Shown: piece by piece, positions 8,205 to 16,468 of the stretch | How positions within the stretch are numbered: the first letter of the stretch is position 1 | How the letters are laid out: each line of letters begins with the position of its first letter | Assembly (NCBI GenBank): GCA_002726845.1 | Contig: PBSP01000103.1 | Span: forward strand, 1-17,065 | Length of the DNA stretch: 17,065 nucleotides | Direction: 5' to 3' | From: Methanobacteriota archaeon | Lineage (GTDB): Archaea; Thermoplasmatota; Poseidoniia; Poseidoniales; Poseidoniaceae | Translations under genes and position numbers: made by a program | The notes under the pieces: generated by a model | Database searches by the model: none | What the model was told of the DNA's origin: nothing | What the model saw: the letters and a program-made list of their open reading frames with translations, nothing else

Positions 8205-10663
8205 GATTCAACCTCCATGTAGGCTCCAAATGTGATAAGAATGGCGCCGTCCTGATGCGTTAGTTGGTAGGTGTTGACCTCAGAATTCGGAACCATGAGG
8301 GAGAAATTGTTCCAGCCAGAATTCAACGTATTGGGCAACGCACTGAGATCCCATTCGACATTCCCAAACGCAGCATGGCGGAAAACGACTTCATCTTCAT
8401 TACTGTTGAAAAGGGTCAACTCAAGTTGACTTGAATCGGCGGTCATCGGCACATCCCACAATCGTATGGCTTCCTCGTTGTGATGAAGTATAAGATCAGG
8501 CCCTTCTTGGACGATAAATTTGGTTGTTGTGTAATCATCTTGATTGCAGAAGACATACGTATCTTCTCCGAATTTAACCTTGAGACGCTGGCCCTCGCTT
8601 ATTGAGGCTGGTACTTTAAAATCGTCGAGGATGCTCAAATCCCATGTCCAATTCAGATCTTCGCTACCAGGAGGAAGGAGTCTGTAACTTTCCTTACAGG
8701 ATGTTGTGTTTTCTTGATACATCGTACCATTGGCATCAAATGGAGCGCCCCAAGGCTGATGTTGATCAATTAACCAACCTTCAGATGAAGAAACAATGTG
8801 GTCCCACGTCGGATCGTAGTTGACAACGAAAGAGGAATTACCCAATGTGAGGTTGCGAATCATGGATTGGACGTTCAATGGAAGCGCTTGGTCGACACCG
8901 TCCAAACAAATTTTTGTGTCTTCTGATGTGAGTGTCTGGGTCAAACCAGCCTGTCCCTCCAGCCAGAGGTATGGAAGCCATTCATCTCCCAAATCTGGGA
9001 AGGATATGTTTGCTGATTGCCCTTTTTCAACATGTACGTCAAGGCATGCATGAACGGAATCGATGCTCCGGACATGGTACCATTCAGTACCTAGAGAGGC
9101 ATTGATGTTCGGTAAAATTGTACTGCGTTCAACGTATGAGTGTGCTTCATCAAAGCGAATCTCGACCTCATATTCGACAAACGAAGGCTGATGGGTTGTG
9201 TTTTCATGGTTGAACAGAAGTTCGATGGAAACCGATTCATCAGGCTTTAGAATACCTTCACAACCTTGACTCACACAAGAAAGTTCGGATGTCCACAATG
9301 AATCACCAAGAATTTCTTGGGAAACCGAATACGAGTAATCGAGCATCGATGGATTTGTCAACGTGATGTATGCTGATGCATTCCATTGGTCAGATAGCTC
9401 AGCATAGGAATCGCTCTCAAACGAATACGTCGCTTCAGCGTCCCACCTCTCGATCGGTTCGATTGGAAATTCTGGAGGCAGAGCGAGTAAAATTGCAGCA
9501 AAGAGGATGATTCCAAGACGGCGATGCGTATCCTCATCGAGCGGCCGATCACCGTCAAGCATCATTGGAATACGCACATCACTGCCCATGAACAACAGCA
9601 GAGGTATAATTACCGATAAAATCGGAATCCATATTGTAAAACCATTGAAGGCGTTGAAAATAAAGAAGGCAGCAGTAATGAGAATCATAAACATGAGAAT
9701 CTGTGTTCCTGAACTTCGTGCCTCTTCAAGCCCCATCCGAGCGACGAGCAGTCGGCCACCAGGGAAAGTAGGGACGGGAAGCATCAACAACCATCCAACG
9801 AGCGTCAAGAAAGCCGCAGCAAAGAAAAATGGGTGGCTCCAATCGAGGTTCTCGGTCGATATCGGTACAAATGCTGCGAGCAATTCAAACAGGAACGGAG
9901 CGTTTGCACGATAAGGCTCTTCGGTCACAAGGTAGGAGTCCGTGGTCAAAGCAAACCCAAGCGTCCAAAACACGAATCCTGAAACAATCATCACAATTGG
10001 AGCGGATATTGAGGCCCATGCAAGAGATATGCGATCTGTCCATGGTCTGGCGTCCATCCGCGGGAGTGTCGGTATGAAAAAGATACCAAACGGCCAAATG
10101 AAGAACGATGTCGACAATCCCGAGAAGAGCCAAATGATGACTGAGGGGTCAGGAATTGGAAGGATATGCCCACTCCGAACCCCAAATTTTGCTGAAATCC
10201 GAACCTGAATAAAGGACGCCAAGAGCAGTGAAAACAGTATAGGGAGGGCAAAACCAAGTAAGGCATCAACATAAACGGAATCTGAAAACCATCCGTACTC
10301 GGGCCTCCCTGTATCCATCCATCGAACCGCAGAGAGAATTAGAGTTATCAGCGAAGCCGTCCACATGTAGAGATGGATTCGTGAACCTGGGAATTGTCTG
10401 TGAGGAAGTGGGAGTGTCGTCAGTTGATTCGTATCGCCACGTCGAAGACGCGCCATCCAGCCCAATCGTTCGAGATATCCGTTCAATTCTTCCAGATTTT
10501 CATCGAGTTGATCCGATTCGACTTCCCATGTTGGCCACAAACCACCGGTATGGGCGCGTACTGTTAGATATCGCTGGACGATGCCTTCAAGCAGGTCTTT
10601 CTGATTCCACGCTTCTTTGTGGATGCGTAGTGGATTCAAGTTTTCTTCATCCACATCGGTCAT
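8201..10663 (-). CDS. EGY-type site-2 protease-like membrane protein lacking zinc ligands, with large outer domain
   Basis: This 820-residue protein has a soluble N-terminal region (1-95) containing a paired-helix, Leu/Arg-rich stretch. It then has about eight or nine hydrophobic segments between about 97 and 398, and a soluble domain of about 415 residues. The membrane half resembles the M50 site-2 protease EGY branch. AKFGVRSGHILPIPDP (158-173) follows a helix as the segment after HExxH does in the family. ARPWTDRISLAWASISAP (205-222) resembles the 'DIALAGPLAG' helix. MLPVPTFPGGRLL (294-306) matches the 'NLLPVGQLDGGR' motif. Aligned on the Gly-Val, HExxH becomes Ala-Ser-Phe-Ile-Gln (149-153), and the third-ligand Asp becomes Pro301. 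So it should not bind catalytic zinc. The C-terminal domain looks beta-rich and carries six Cys and ten NxS/T sequons; the membrane half has none of either. It follows atpD by 76 bp and overlaps panE. The fold assignment is by eye; function is unknown. Confidence 0.72.
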   Translation of the reverse strand: MTDVDEENLNPLRIHKEAWNQKDLLEGIVQRYLTVRAHTGGLWPTWEVESDQLDENLEELNGYLERLGWMARLRRGDTNQLTTLPLPHRQFPGSRIHLYMWTASLITLILSAVRWMDTGRPEYGWFSDSVYVDALLGFALPILFSLLLASFIQVRISAKFGVRSGHILPIPDPSVIIWLFSGLSTSFFIWPFGIFFIPTLPRMDARPWTDRISLAWASISAPIVMIVSGFVFWTLGFALTTDSYLVTEEPYRANAPFLFELLAAFVPISTENLDWSHPFFFAAAFLTLVGWLLMLPVPTFPGGRLLVARMGLEEARSSGTQILMFMILITAAFFIFNAFNGFTIWIPILSVIIPLLLFMGSDVRIPMMLDGDRPLDEDTHRRLGIILFAAILLALPPEFPIEPIERWDAEATYSFESDSYAELSDQWNASAYITLTNPSMLDYSYSVSQEILGDSLWTSELSCVSQGCEGILKPDESVSIELLFNHENTTHQPSFVEYEVEIRFDEAHSYVERSTILPNINASLGTEWYHVRSIDSVHACLDVHVEKGQSANISFPDLGDEWLPYLWLEGQAGLTQTLTSEDTKICLDGVDQALPLNVQSMIRNLTLGNSSFVVNYDPTWDHIVSSSEGWLIDQHQPWGAPFDANGTMYQENTTSCKESYRLLPPGSEDLNWTWDLSILDDFKVPASISEGQRLKVKFGEDTYVFCNQDDYTTTKFIVQEGPDLILHHNEEAIRLWDVPMTADSSQLELTLFNSNEDEVVFRHAAFGNVEWDLSALPNTLNSGWNNFSLMVPNSEVNTYQLTHQDGAILITFGAYMEVES
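8211..8216 (-). promoter_or_regulatory. Ribosome binding site fixing the panE TTG start
   Basis: The minus strand reads GGAGGT six bases before TTG 8202-8204. The same word encodes the last codons of the upstream gene, so ribosomes finishing that gene could reinitiate at the overlapping TTGA. No other start with a comparable site lies nearby. Confidence 0.75.
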
Positions 10664-10697
10664 CGAATCAGGTCCCCTTAGGTGGAACTGGACACCA

Positions 10698-10735
10698 CTC
10701 CCACATCAATCATGCCCTTTTTTCAGGGCAGGGAG
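10698..10735 (-). other. Nested inverted repeat downstream of atpD
   Basis: The 76 bp gap between atpD and the 820-residue membrane protein gene contains a perfect 6-bp stem, TGCCCT/AGGGCA (10713-10718 with 10725-10730), around a 6-base loop. It is flanked by a second complementary pair, CTCCC (10698-10702) with GGGAG (10731-10735). On the minus transcript it begins 5 nt after the atpD stop. No T-run follows, so it is a weak candidate for a classic terminator. A processing or attenuation structure ending the ATP synthase portion of the transcript is possible. Confidence 0.4.
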
Positions 10736-10739
10736 AAAA

Positions 10740-11357
10740 TCACTTGTTTTTGAAACGCTTGAGACGGAACGTCTCTTCACGTTCCATTTCTTCCAGCCTA
10801 AGTTGGATGAAGACTTTCGCTTCTTCAAGCTCCGGTATAACCTTGAACTCAAGTGCGTTTACTCGACGTTTGGTGGCTTCTATCTCCTCCAAAAGGCGTT
10901 TCAAGGTTGCTTCCATTTCGGCAGCCTTGACAATCTTTTCAATCAATTCACTGAAACTGTCGCTCGCCTCATCGATGTACGGCGATGAACCGATGAAACC
11001 AACTCCGCGTTCAGCAAAGGTTGACTTGAGATTGGTTCCACTAACGCTTGGAACGACTACGCCCATGATGTTCCTTCGCTCGACTTCAACCTCGGGATGT
11101 GCGCTGTTCGCAATAGCGGCGGCTCGTACTGCCAGACCACCCTCGATTGCATTTGCGAGATCTATTCGCTGCTTTGCCAATCGAAATGCTTCAGTAATTT
11201 CACGCTTCGCTTCAATCATTTCTGCGAGAAGTTGACGGAACTCATGGAAGAGACCGTCACGTTTCATCTTGAGCAACTTGTAACCGTTCTTGGTTTGCTT
11301 GATGCGCCCCTTGAGTTTAATCAACTCGCTCCGGGTTGGTTTGATGTCAAGCGCCAT
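10740..11357 (-). CDS. atpD: A-type ATP synthase subunit D (central stalk)
   Basis: Subunit D (205 residues) is the coiled-coil rotor axle that, with F, turns inside the A3B3 head and transmits torque to the C subunit and c-ring. The N-terminus has the family's PTRSELIKLKGRIKQTKNGYKLLKMKRD pattern, starting near residue 7. The C-terminal helix has RRVNALEFKVIPELEEAKVFI, then an ERE-ETFRLKRFKNK ending, typical of V/A-type subunit D. Both ends are predicted long helices with a short Gly-containing middle (GVGFIGSSPYI). The start is supported by TGAGGTGA a few bases upstream, and it lies 16 nt after atpB. It is the last recognisable ATP synthase gene of the operon in this direction; no ahaG-like gene follows. 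Confidence 0.96.
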   Translation of the reverse strand: MALDIKPTRSELIKLKGRIKQTKNGYKLLKMKRDGLFHEFRQLLAEMIEAKREITEAFRLAKQRIDLANAIEGGLAVRAAAIANSAHPEVEVERRNIMGVVVPSVSGTNLKSTFAERGVGFIGSSPYIDEASDSFSELIEKIVKAAEMEATLKRLLEEIEATKRRVNALEFKVIPELEEAKVFIQLRLEEMEREETFRLKRFKNK

Positions 11358-11373
11358 GATTTCACCTCAGAAT

Positions 11374-12753
11374 TCAAGCTTTGTTGTCAGGATGGTACTT
11401 CTCAATCCACTTCTGGTCAAGACGAACAAGGTACTTGGTGTCGATGGATGACATCAGCTCCCAACACAGGTCAAGGGTTTCATCAATGGAACGATCCTCA
11501 TCACGAGATTGGCGTAGGAAACGGTCTTCAAACACACCTGAGAAATCAAGGAGTTGTTTGTCACGTTCATTCAGTGCGTCCTCACCGACAATTGCGACAA
11601 GTCCACGAAGTTCACGCCCTTGAGCATACGCAGCATACATCTGATCCGAAACGGATTTGTGGTCTTCGCGTGTTGTATCAGCGCCAATACAGGAACCCAT
11701 CAACCGAGAGAGCGATGGAAGGACGTTAATCGGTGGGTAGATACCTTGCTGATGGAGTTCACGCGAAATAACGATTTGTCCTTCAGTGATGTACCCTGAG
11801 AGGTCAGGAATTGGGTGCGTAATGTCATCACCGGGCATGGTAAGAATTGGGAACTGTGTAATCGATCCCTTCTTGCCCTTTACAATTCCCGCACGCTCGT
11901 AAAGCATTGCAAGATCCGTGTACATGTAACCAGGGTAACCGCGTCGACCAGGTACTTCTTCACGTGCTGCACCAATTTGGCGAAGCGCGTCGCAATAGTT
12001 GGTCATGTCTGTGTAGATAACGAGGACGTGGTAATCGTGCTCAAAGGCAAGGTATTCAGCTGCGGTAAGTGCAAGACGCGGGGTAATGATTCGTTCGACA
12101 GCCGGGTCGTCGGCAAGGTTGACGAACAATGCAGCGTTCTCAAGTGCACCGGTTCGCTCGAGGTCCGAACGGAAAAAGTTGTACTCTTCAGCAGTGATAC
12201 CCATTGCACAGAACACCACAATAAATTGCTCATCGCTTCCCTTCAATTTCGCTTGTCGGGCAATTTGCAGCGCAATATCGTTGTGTGGAAGACCGGAAGC
12301 CGAGAAAATTGGCAACTTTTGTCCACGAACAAGTGTGGTACAACAATCGATTGCAGAAATTCCTGTCTGGATGAAATCGTGAGGACTTTGCCGGCTAAAT
12401 GGATTGATTGCAGCACCGATGATGTCCGCATTTTCTTCTGCAACAATGTCAGGTCCACCGTCTCTGGGACGACCTGCCCCATCGAGAATACGACCGACAA
12501 GGTCTTTGCTTACCGGGAGCTTAAACACGTCTCCCATGAACGTAACACCTGCAGTTCGATCAATTTTTGCAGTCCCTTCGAACACTTGAACGATAACTAG
12601 GTCGTCCGAGGTGTCAAGAACTTGACCGTTCTTAATGCTTCCATCGGCCAGTCGGATGGTTACAATTTCACCAAATGCAACCGGTTCGGTCTTGTTCAAG
12701 AAAACTAGTGGTCCCTTAACGTCGGTAATGGTTCGGTATTCTTTTCCTGTCAT
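11374..12753 (-). CDS. atpB: A-type ATP synthase subunit B (regulatory, non-catalytic head subunit)
   Basis: Subunit B (459 residues, usual length about 460) alternates with A in the A3B3 head. It begins with the beta-barrel sequence typical of the family (EYRTITDVKGPLVF). It has GRILDGAGRPRDGGP near 106-120, the INPFSRQSPHDFIQTGISAID block, and SGLPHNDIALQIARQAKL in place of a P-loop. The absence of a canonical Walker A identifies the B rather than the A subunit. The segment VLVIYTDMTNYCDALRQI and the tail LPSLSRLMGSCIGADTTR are also family hallmarks. It starts 11 nt after atpA. The upstream ribosome binding site (AGGACGTGAT) is weaker than those of its neighbours. Confidence 0.98.
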   Translation of the reverse strand: MTGKEYRTITDVKGPLVFLNKTEPVAFGEIVTIRLADGSIKNGQVLDTSDDLVIVQVFEGTAKIDRTAGVTFMGDVFKLPVSKDLVGRILDGAGRPRDGGPDIVAEENADIIGAAINPFSRQSPHDFIQTGISAIDCCTTLVRGQKLPIFSASGLPHNDIALQIARQAKLKGSDEQFIVVFCAMGITAEEYNFFRSDLERTGALENAALFVNLADDPAVERIITPRLALTAAEYLAFEHDYHVLVIYTDMTNYCDALRQIGAAREEVPGRRGYPGYMYTDLAMLYERAGIVKGKKGSITQFPILTMPGDDITHPIPDLSGYITEGQIVISRELHQQGIYPPINVLPSLSRLMGSCIGADTTREDHKSVSDQMYAAYAQGRELRGLVAIVGEDALNERDKQLLDFSGVFEDRFLRQSRDEDRSIDETLDLCWELMSSIDTKYLVRLDQKWIEKYHPDNKA

Positions 12754-12764
12754 GATATCACGTC

Positions 12765-14504
12765 CTAGTTGTCCTCCACAGTTGCACCAATCTCATCGAT
12801 CATGGTTTTCACCATGTCATCGATGGTGTCGATGTATCCTTTCTCAAATCGTCCACGCATAAGTGCGGTTCGTGCTGGAACGTTGACAACATCGTTGAGT
12901 TGTGCACCAGCAGCCATCGCATTCTTGGCAGCTTCTTGGAAACTGAGAATGGCCTTGGACATGGAGTATTGCAAATTGATGTCACAGTACGCATCAACAT
13001 CGTGGAATCCGTTCTGTTGCAAGAAGAATTCACGAATCATACGTGCAACTTCGAGTGTGAGTTGTTGATCAACGGGTAGGGCGTCTGAACCAACAAGTTG
13101 AACAATTTCCTGAAGTTCTGCCTCAATTTGCAGCAAACCACTGATTTGAGTTCGTATCTCTGGGAAATCCTGTGCGATGTTGTCACGGAACCATTGATTC
13201 AAACTCTGTGGGTAGAGTGAATACGAGTTGAGCCAGTTGATAGCGGGGAAGTGGCGTTGCCGAGCAAGACCCGCATCCAATCCCCAAAACACCTTAACGA
13301 TTCGAAGGGTACCTTGGGAAACAGGTTCAGAAATGTCACCACCGGGTGGACTGACCGCCCCGATAACGGTAACCGATCCATCATCCCCATTCTTGGTCTC
13401 GACACGACCGGCGCGTTCGTAAAACTCAGCGATTCGAGAAGAGAGGTAAGCTGGGTAACCTTCCTCACCGGGCATTTCTTCCAGACGGGAAGAAATCTCA
13501 CGCATCGCTTCAGCCCAGCGAGAGGTTGAGTCCGCCATCAAAGCAACATCGTAACCCATGTCACGGAAGTACTCAGCAATGGTAATTCCAGTGTAGACAG
13601 ATGCCTCACGTGCTGCGACAGGCATGTTGGACGTGTTGGCGATCATAACCGTTCGATTCATCAACGGCTTACCGGTATTCGGGTCGATCAGGTGAGGAAA
13701 CTCGTCCAATACTTCGGTCATCTCGTTTCCACGCTCACCACAACCGATGTAAACGACAATTTGAGCATCGGAATACTTCGCAAGTGATTGTTGTGTGACC
13801 GTCTTCCCTGAACCGAACGGCCCTGGAATACCTGCTGCACCGCCTTTTGCAAGGGGGAATAGGAAGTCGAGAATGCGCATACCAGTAATCAGTGGCGTAT
13901 CTGGAGCGTACTTTTGACGGTAAGGACGAGGTGTTCGCACCGGCCACTTCTGCATCATTTGTATTTCAGATCCGTCTTCCAATGTGCATACCGTTTCTGT
14001 AACATTGAAATCGCCCGATTTGATGTTTTTGACTACGCCACTCATGGTCGGAGGAACCATGATTTTGTGAACGATGGTTTCGGTTTCTTGGACATGTCCG
14101 ATTACTTGCCCACCTTCAACAGCAGCACCTTTTTCGACAACGGCTTCAAACGTCCATTTCTTTTCAAGGTCAAACGCATCAGCATCAACTCCACGAGTGA
14201 TGAACACACCCATGACTTCTTCCAACGTTGGCAGAGGTCGCTGTATACCGTCATAAATCTGGGTTAGCAAACCAGGTCCAAGCGAAACCGATAGAGTCTC
14301 GCCCGTATTGATGACCGGTTCGCCGGGTCTGATTCCTGATGTGTCTTCGTACACTTGGATGACAGCTTTCTCACCGTGCAATTCGATAACTTCTCCCATC
14401 AATCCTTCATCGCCCACGCGGACAACGTCGTACATTCCTGCGCTCATTCCCGTTGCGGTAACCACAGGTCCCGAAATTCGGTAAATTACTCCTTCTTTGC
14501 TCAT
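12765..14504 (-). CDS. atpA: A-type ATP synthase catalytic subunit A
   Basis: Catalytic subunit A (579 residues from the preferred start) binds and makes or hydrolyses ATP. In this numbering the Walker A GPFGSGKT is at 228-235. The A-type-specific non-homologous insert, absent from F-type beta, spans about 105-185. GCGERGNEMTEVLDEFPHL and ALMADSTSRWAEAMREIS carry the catalytic Glu and the Walker B Asp region. No intein interrupts the P-loop, a site where several archaea carry one. An in-frame ATG at 14517-14519 would add five residues (MEEKS). I prefer 14502-14504 because GGAGG lies 8 bases before it, while the upstream ATG has no ribosome binding site. It follows atpF and precedes atpB in the standard order. 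Confidence 0.98.
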   Translation of the reverse strand: MSKEGVIYRISGPVVTATGMSAGMYDVVRVGDEGLMGEVIELHGEKAVIQVYEDTSGIRPGEPVINTGETLSVSLGPGLLTQIYDGIQRPLPTLEEVMGVFITRGVDADAFDLEKKWTFEAVVEKGAAVEGGQVIGHVQETETIVHKIMVPPTMSGVVKNIKSGDFNVTETVCTLEDGSEIQMMQKWPVRTPRPYRQKYAPDTPLITGMRILDFLFPLAKGGAAGIPGPFGSGKTVTQQSLAKYSDAQIVVYIGCGERGNEMTEVLDEFPHLIDPNTGKPLMNRTVMIANTSNMPVAAREASVYTGITIAEYFRDMGYDVALMADSTSRWAEAMREISSRLEEMPGEEGYPAYLSSRIAEFYERAGRVETKNGDDGSVTVIGAVSPPGGDISEPVSQGTLRIVKVFWGLDAGLARQRHFPAINWLNSYSLYPQSLNQWFRDNIAQDFPEIRTQISGLLQIEAELQEIVQLVGSDALPVDQQLTLEVARMIREFFLQQNGFHDVDAYCDINLQYSMSKAILSFQEAAKNAMAAGAQLNDVVNVPARTALMRGRFEKGYIDTIDDMVKTMIDEIGATVEDN

Positions 14505-14512
14505 GCTCTTTT

Positions 14513-14517
14513 CCTCC
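14513..14517 (-). promoter_or_regulatory. Ribosome binding site deciding the atpA start
   Basis: The minus strand reads GGAGG with an 8-base spacer to ATG 14502-14504. The upstream in-frame ATG (14517-14519) shares a base with this site, so it cannot be served by it. The shorter 579-residue product, beginning MSKEG, is therefore the likely protein. Confidence 0.8.
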
Positions 14518-14528
14518 ATTTTGGAACA

Positions 14529-14828
14529 TCATTTCCATAGGTCGACTCCAATTGCTCGTCGAATGGTTTCTCGGAGCGTGTTGTCTTCATCCGTACCGAT
14601 TCCAAGAACCGTCGGCGAGACAGAACCGGATAATTGCGAGCGCAATCGGTCCGGCAAGGATGCAAGAACTGCGGAGTCAACAACAACAATTCCAACATCC
14701 TTTGAATTGAGAAGGTCTCGAAACACTTTGATGCGTTCCTCTTCACCTTCTGGACTGTAAAGATTTGAAATTCCAGCAAGCTGGAATCCAAGTGTAAATT
14801 CTGGTGATCCTACGACTGCAATTTCCAT
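14529..14828 (-). CDS. atpF: A-type ATP synthase subunit F (central stalk)
   Basis: Subunit F (99 residues) is the small Rossmann-like rotor protein that binds subunit D at the base of the central stalk and modulates ATPase activity. The N-terminus EIAVVGSPEFTLGFQLAGI matches the family's 'GDxxTxxGFRLAGI' pattern. IVVVDSAVLASLP near 47-59 matches the second strand-helix unit, followed by the usual glycine-bearing strand. The ribosome binding site GAGGTGA overlaps the atpC stop codon, so translation is probably coupled. Confidence 0.94.
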   Translation of the reverse strand: MEIAVVGSPEFTLGFQLAGISNLYSPEGEEERIKVFRDLLNSKDVGIVVVDSAVLASLPDRLRSQLSGSVSPTVLGIGTDEDNTLRETIRRAIGVDLWK

Positions 14829-14837
14829 GTTTTCACC

Positions 14838-15875
14838 TCATAGAATGTGAGCCTCTAGAATTTCAGGCGGTAAACCTGCAAATCGGCCACGAACAATCAT
14901 TCGAAGGTCGGTAACCTCCTTGACTTTCATAGCGATGTAGTAAACGATAGGTAGTGCAGAGACAGGATGGAGGTAGCTCATCTTTTGCATCTGCATGTAT
15001 TCTCTAGCGTGCAACCATGTAACGACTGCATCGAGCGAACGTTCTTTTTCTGAAGTTTCAAGTGCCTCTTCAAACCCAGCAATGTCAAATTTTGCGTTGT
15101 TTCTCAGCACATCCAGCATTGCACTCCTTCCGCCGTTTGCAATCGACGACAAGGCTCGTTGTGGCATCAGACGACCGCCTGGAACAAGTTCCTCGTAGAG
15201 TGCGTTCCCTTCGATTCCAAAGGCAGCTGCTTCAAGGACGTTCAATATGTTGCGGTGATCGATTTCTGTCGCCAACACAGTCCTCAAGTAACGTGCATCG
15301 TTTCCACTGTATCCCAATGCTTTGAGAGAAGAGGCAAAGTAATGACGATCCAAGGCGTCTTCATAATGGGTGAGTCGAGCATCTTCTGGAAGGTTGAGCA
15401 ACGCTGAACCGAACGATTTGCGACGCATCTGTTGTGCAGCAGAGCGAAGATCATCTGAGCTTTCGAGGATTTTTATCCACGGCGTGTTGATATCGTTCAA
15501 ATCCGGAAGGATGTCCTTGCCGATCTTTTCCGCTTCGATACCGTTTGCCACAGCACGCAGAATTGCTTTTGCGTTTTGATATTCGTACCGACTTGAATAA
15601 ATCTCGACGACCTTACGAACCTTGCCCTTGCAAAAAGAGAGAATGTTCTCAAGTTCATTCTCAAGATTGTGGGTTAAGGCAGCTTCGACCAAGTCACCAC
15701 CTGAGTATCGCGAGGCGTAAAGGTTGATTTCATTTTGATAACCGCTTTCCGCAACCGTGTTCGTCAACTGGTCTGGCGATTGATTGATGAGTTGTCGCAA
15801 TCGGGCTTTGTCCATCAACGCTTGCCGCCGAGCCTTTGCTCTTGAGGCTACGTATGGTACATTACCCGAAAACAT
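14838..15875 (-). CDS. atpC: A-type ATP synthase subunit C (rotor socket between stalk and c-ring)
   Basis: Subunit C (345 residues, V-type d homologue) is the funnel-shaped socket linking the D-F axle to the proteolipid ring. Family signs are the N-terminal YVASRAKARRQALM, the recurring helix pattern ending IYSSRYEYQNAKAILRAVANG near 94-112 (the conserved 'D(Y/I)xN(L/A)KxILR' element), and the late block SALPIVYYIAMKVKEVTDLRMIVRGR near 308-333, which is the standard C-terminal signature. It lies 10 nt after atpE, whose TGA merges into the TGAGGGATGA leader of atpC. Confidence 0.95.
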   Translation of the reverse strand: MFSGNVPYVASRAKARRQALMDKARLRQLINQSPDQLTNTVAESGYQNEINLYASRYSGGDLVEAALTHNLENELENILSFCKGKVRKVVEIYSSRYEYQNAKAILRAVANGIEAEKIGKDILPDLNDINTPWIKILESSDDLRSAAQQMRRKSFGSALLNLPEDARLTHYEDALDRHYFASSLKALGYSGNDARYLRTVLATEIDHRNILNVLEAAAFGIEGNALYEELVPGGRLMPQRALSSIANGGRSAMLDVLRNNAKFDIAGFEEALETSEKERSLDAVVTWLHAREYMQMQKMSYLHPVSALPIVYYIAMKVKEVTDLRMIVRGRFAGLPPEILEAHIL

Positions 15876-15885
15876 AATTCATCCC

Positions 15886-16449
15886 TCATCCAAACAGTGT
15901 TTCATTTATTGCAGCGCGCTCATCAGTCCAAGTTCGCTCGAGAAGTGAGTCGAATCGGAAATCAAACGATACGGAGCCGTCAGCAGCTTCCATCATGAAG
16001 CCACCCAGACCATCGATTTCATCGCCGATGGTTCTGGATCCCGCCTCTTTCTTCAGTGCAGATGCATCGATCGAAACAGGACGAATAACGAAGTCTTTCC
16101 CAGAAACGCTGTCAGCACGCTTGAGCAGGGATTTGAGGAGTGTTGCACGTCCTTTCATCCCAGGATCAGCGAGTTGCGCCTTTGCCGCATCATAGGTGGC
16201 ATCGAGGACGCCACGTCGTGCGATGAGCAATTCTTTCTGGTTGCCTTGTCGAGCACTTGCGACCATCTCTTGCGAGATTTGGCTTGCTTCGCGCTCGGCC
16301 CGGGTTTGGGCTTCATCACGGATGGACGAAGCCTTGGCTTCGGCTTCCCCGACAATGTTCTTTGCTTCTGCTTTCGCTTCTTTGACCATTGCTTCCGCCT
16401 GCGCTTCCGCAGATGCAGCAATGTCTTTTGCAAGTGTTTCAAGTGTCAT
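15886..16449 (-). CDS. atpE: A-type ATP synthase subunit E (peripheral stalk)
   Basis: Subunit E (187 residues) forms the peripheral stalk that holds the A3B3 head still against the rotor. The first about 100 residues are an Ala/Glu/Lys-rich helix with the heptad-like and hendecad-like pattern expected of the stalk coil. The C-terminal globular part includes GLGGFMMEAADGSVSFDFRFDSLLE near 147-171, matching the family's 'GGvxlxxxdGxixvdnTfdarLe' signature. AAG-GAGATGA stands before the ATG. It is separated from atpK by 50 bp containing a hairpin, the widest gap inside the visible atp operon. The partner stalk gene ahaH would be expected upstream of atpI, outside the window. Confidence 0.93.
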   Translation of the reverse strand: MTLETLAKDIAASAEAQAEAMVKEAKAEAKNIVGEAEAKASSIRDEAQTRAEREASQISQEMVASARQGNQKELLIARRGVLDATYDAAKAQLADPGMKGRATLLKSLLKRADSVSGKDFVIRPVSIDASALKKEAGSRTIGDEIDGLGGFMMEAADGSVSFDFRFDSLLERTWTDERAAINETLFG

Positions 16450-16468
16450 AGTTTCATCTCCTTAGGTC

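Noticed and set aside
10381..11235. 284-codon open frame on the plus strand across the 820-residue membrane protein gene and atpD
   Set aside because: It runs antisense through two supported genes and their gap, has low-complexity Ser/Arg composition, and shows no recognisable domain.
11815..12600. 261-codon open frame antisense to atpB
   Set aside because: It lies wholly within atpB, and the Cys/Thr/Val-rich product has no recognisable pattern. It is a shadow of codon bias.
13700..13830. Possible intein at the atpA P-loop, known in some archaeal catalytic A subunits
   Set aside because: The frame reads straight through GPFGSGKT and flanks at normal family length, so no intein is present.
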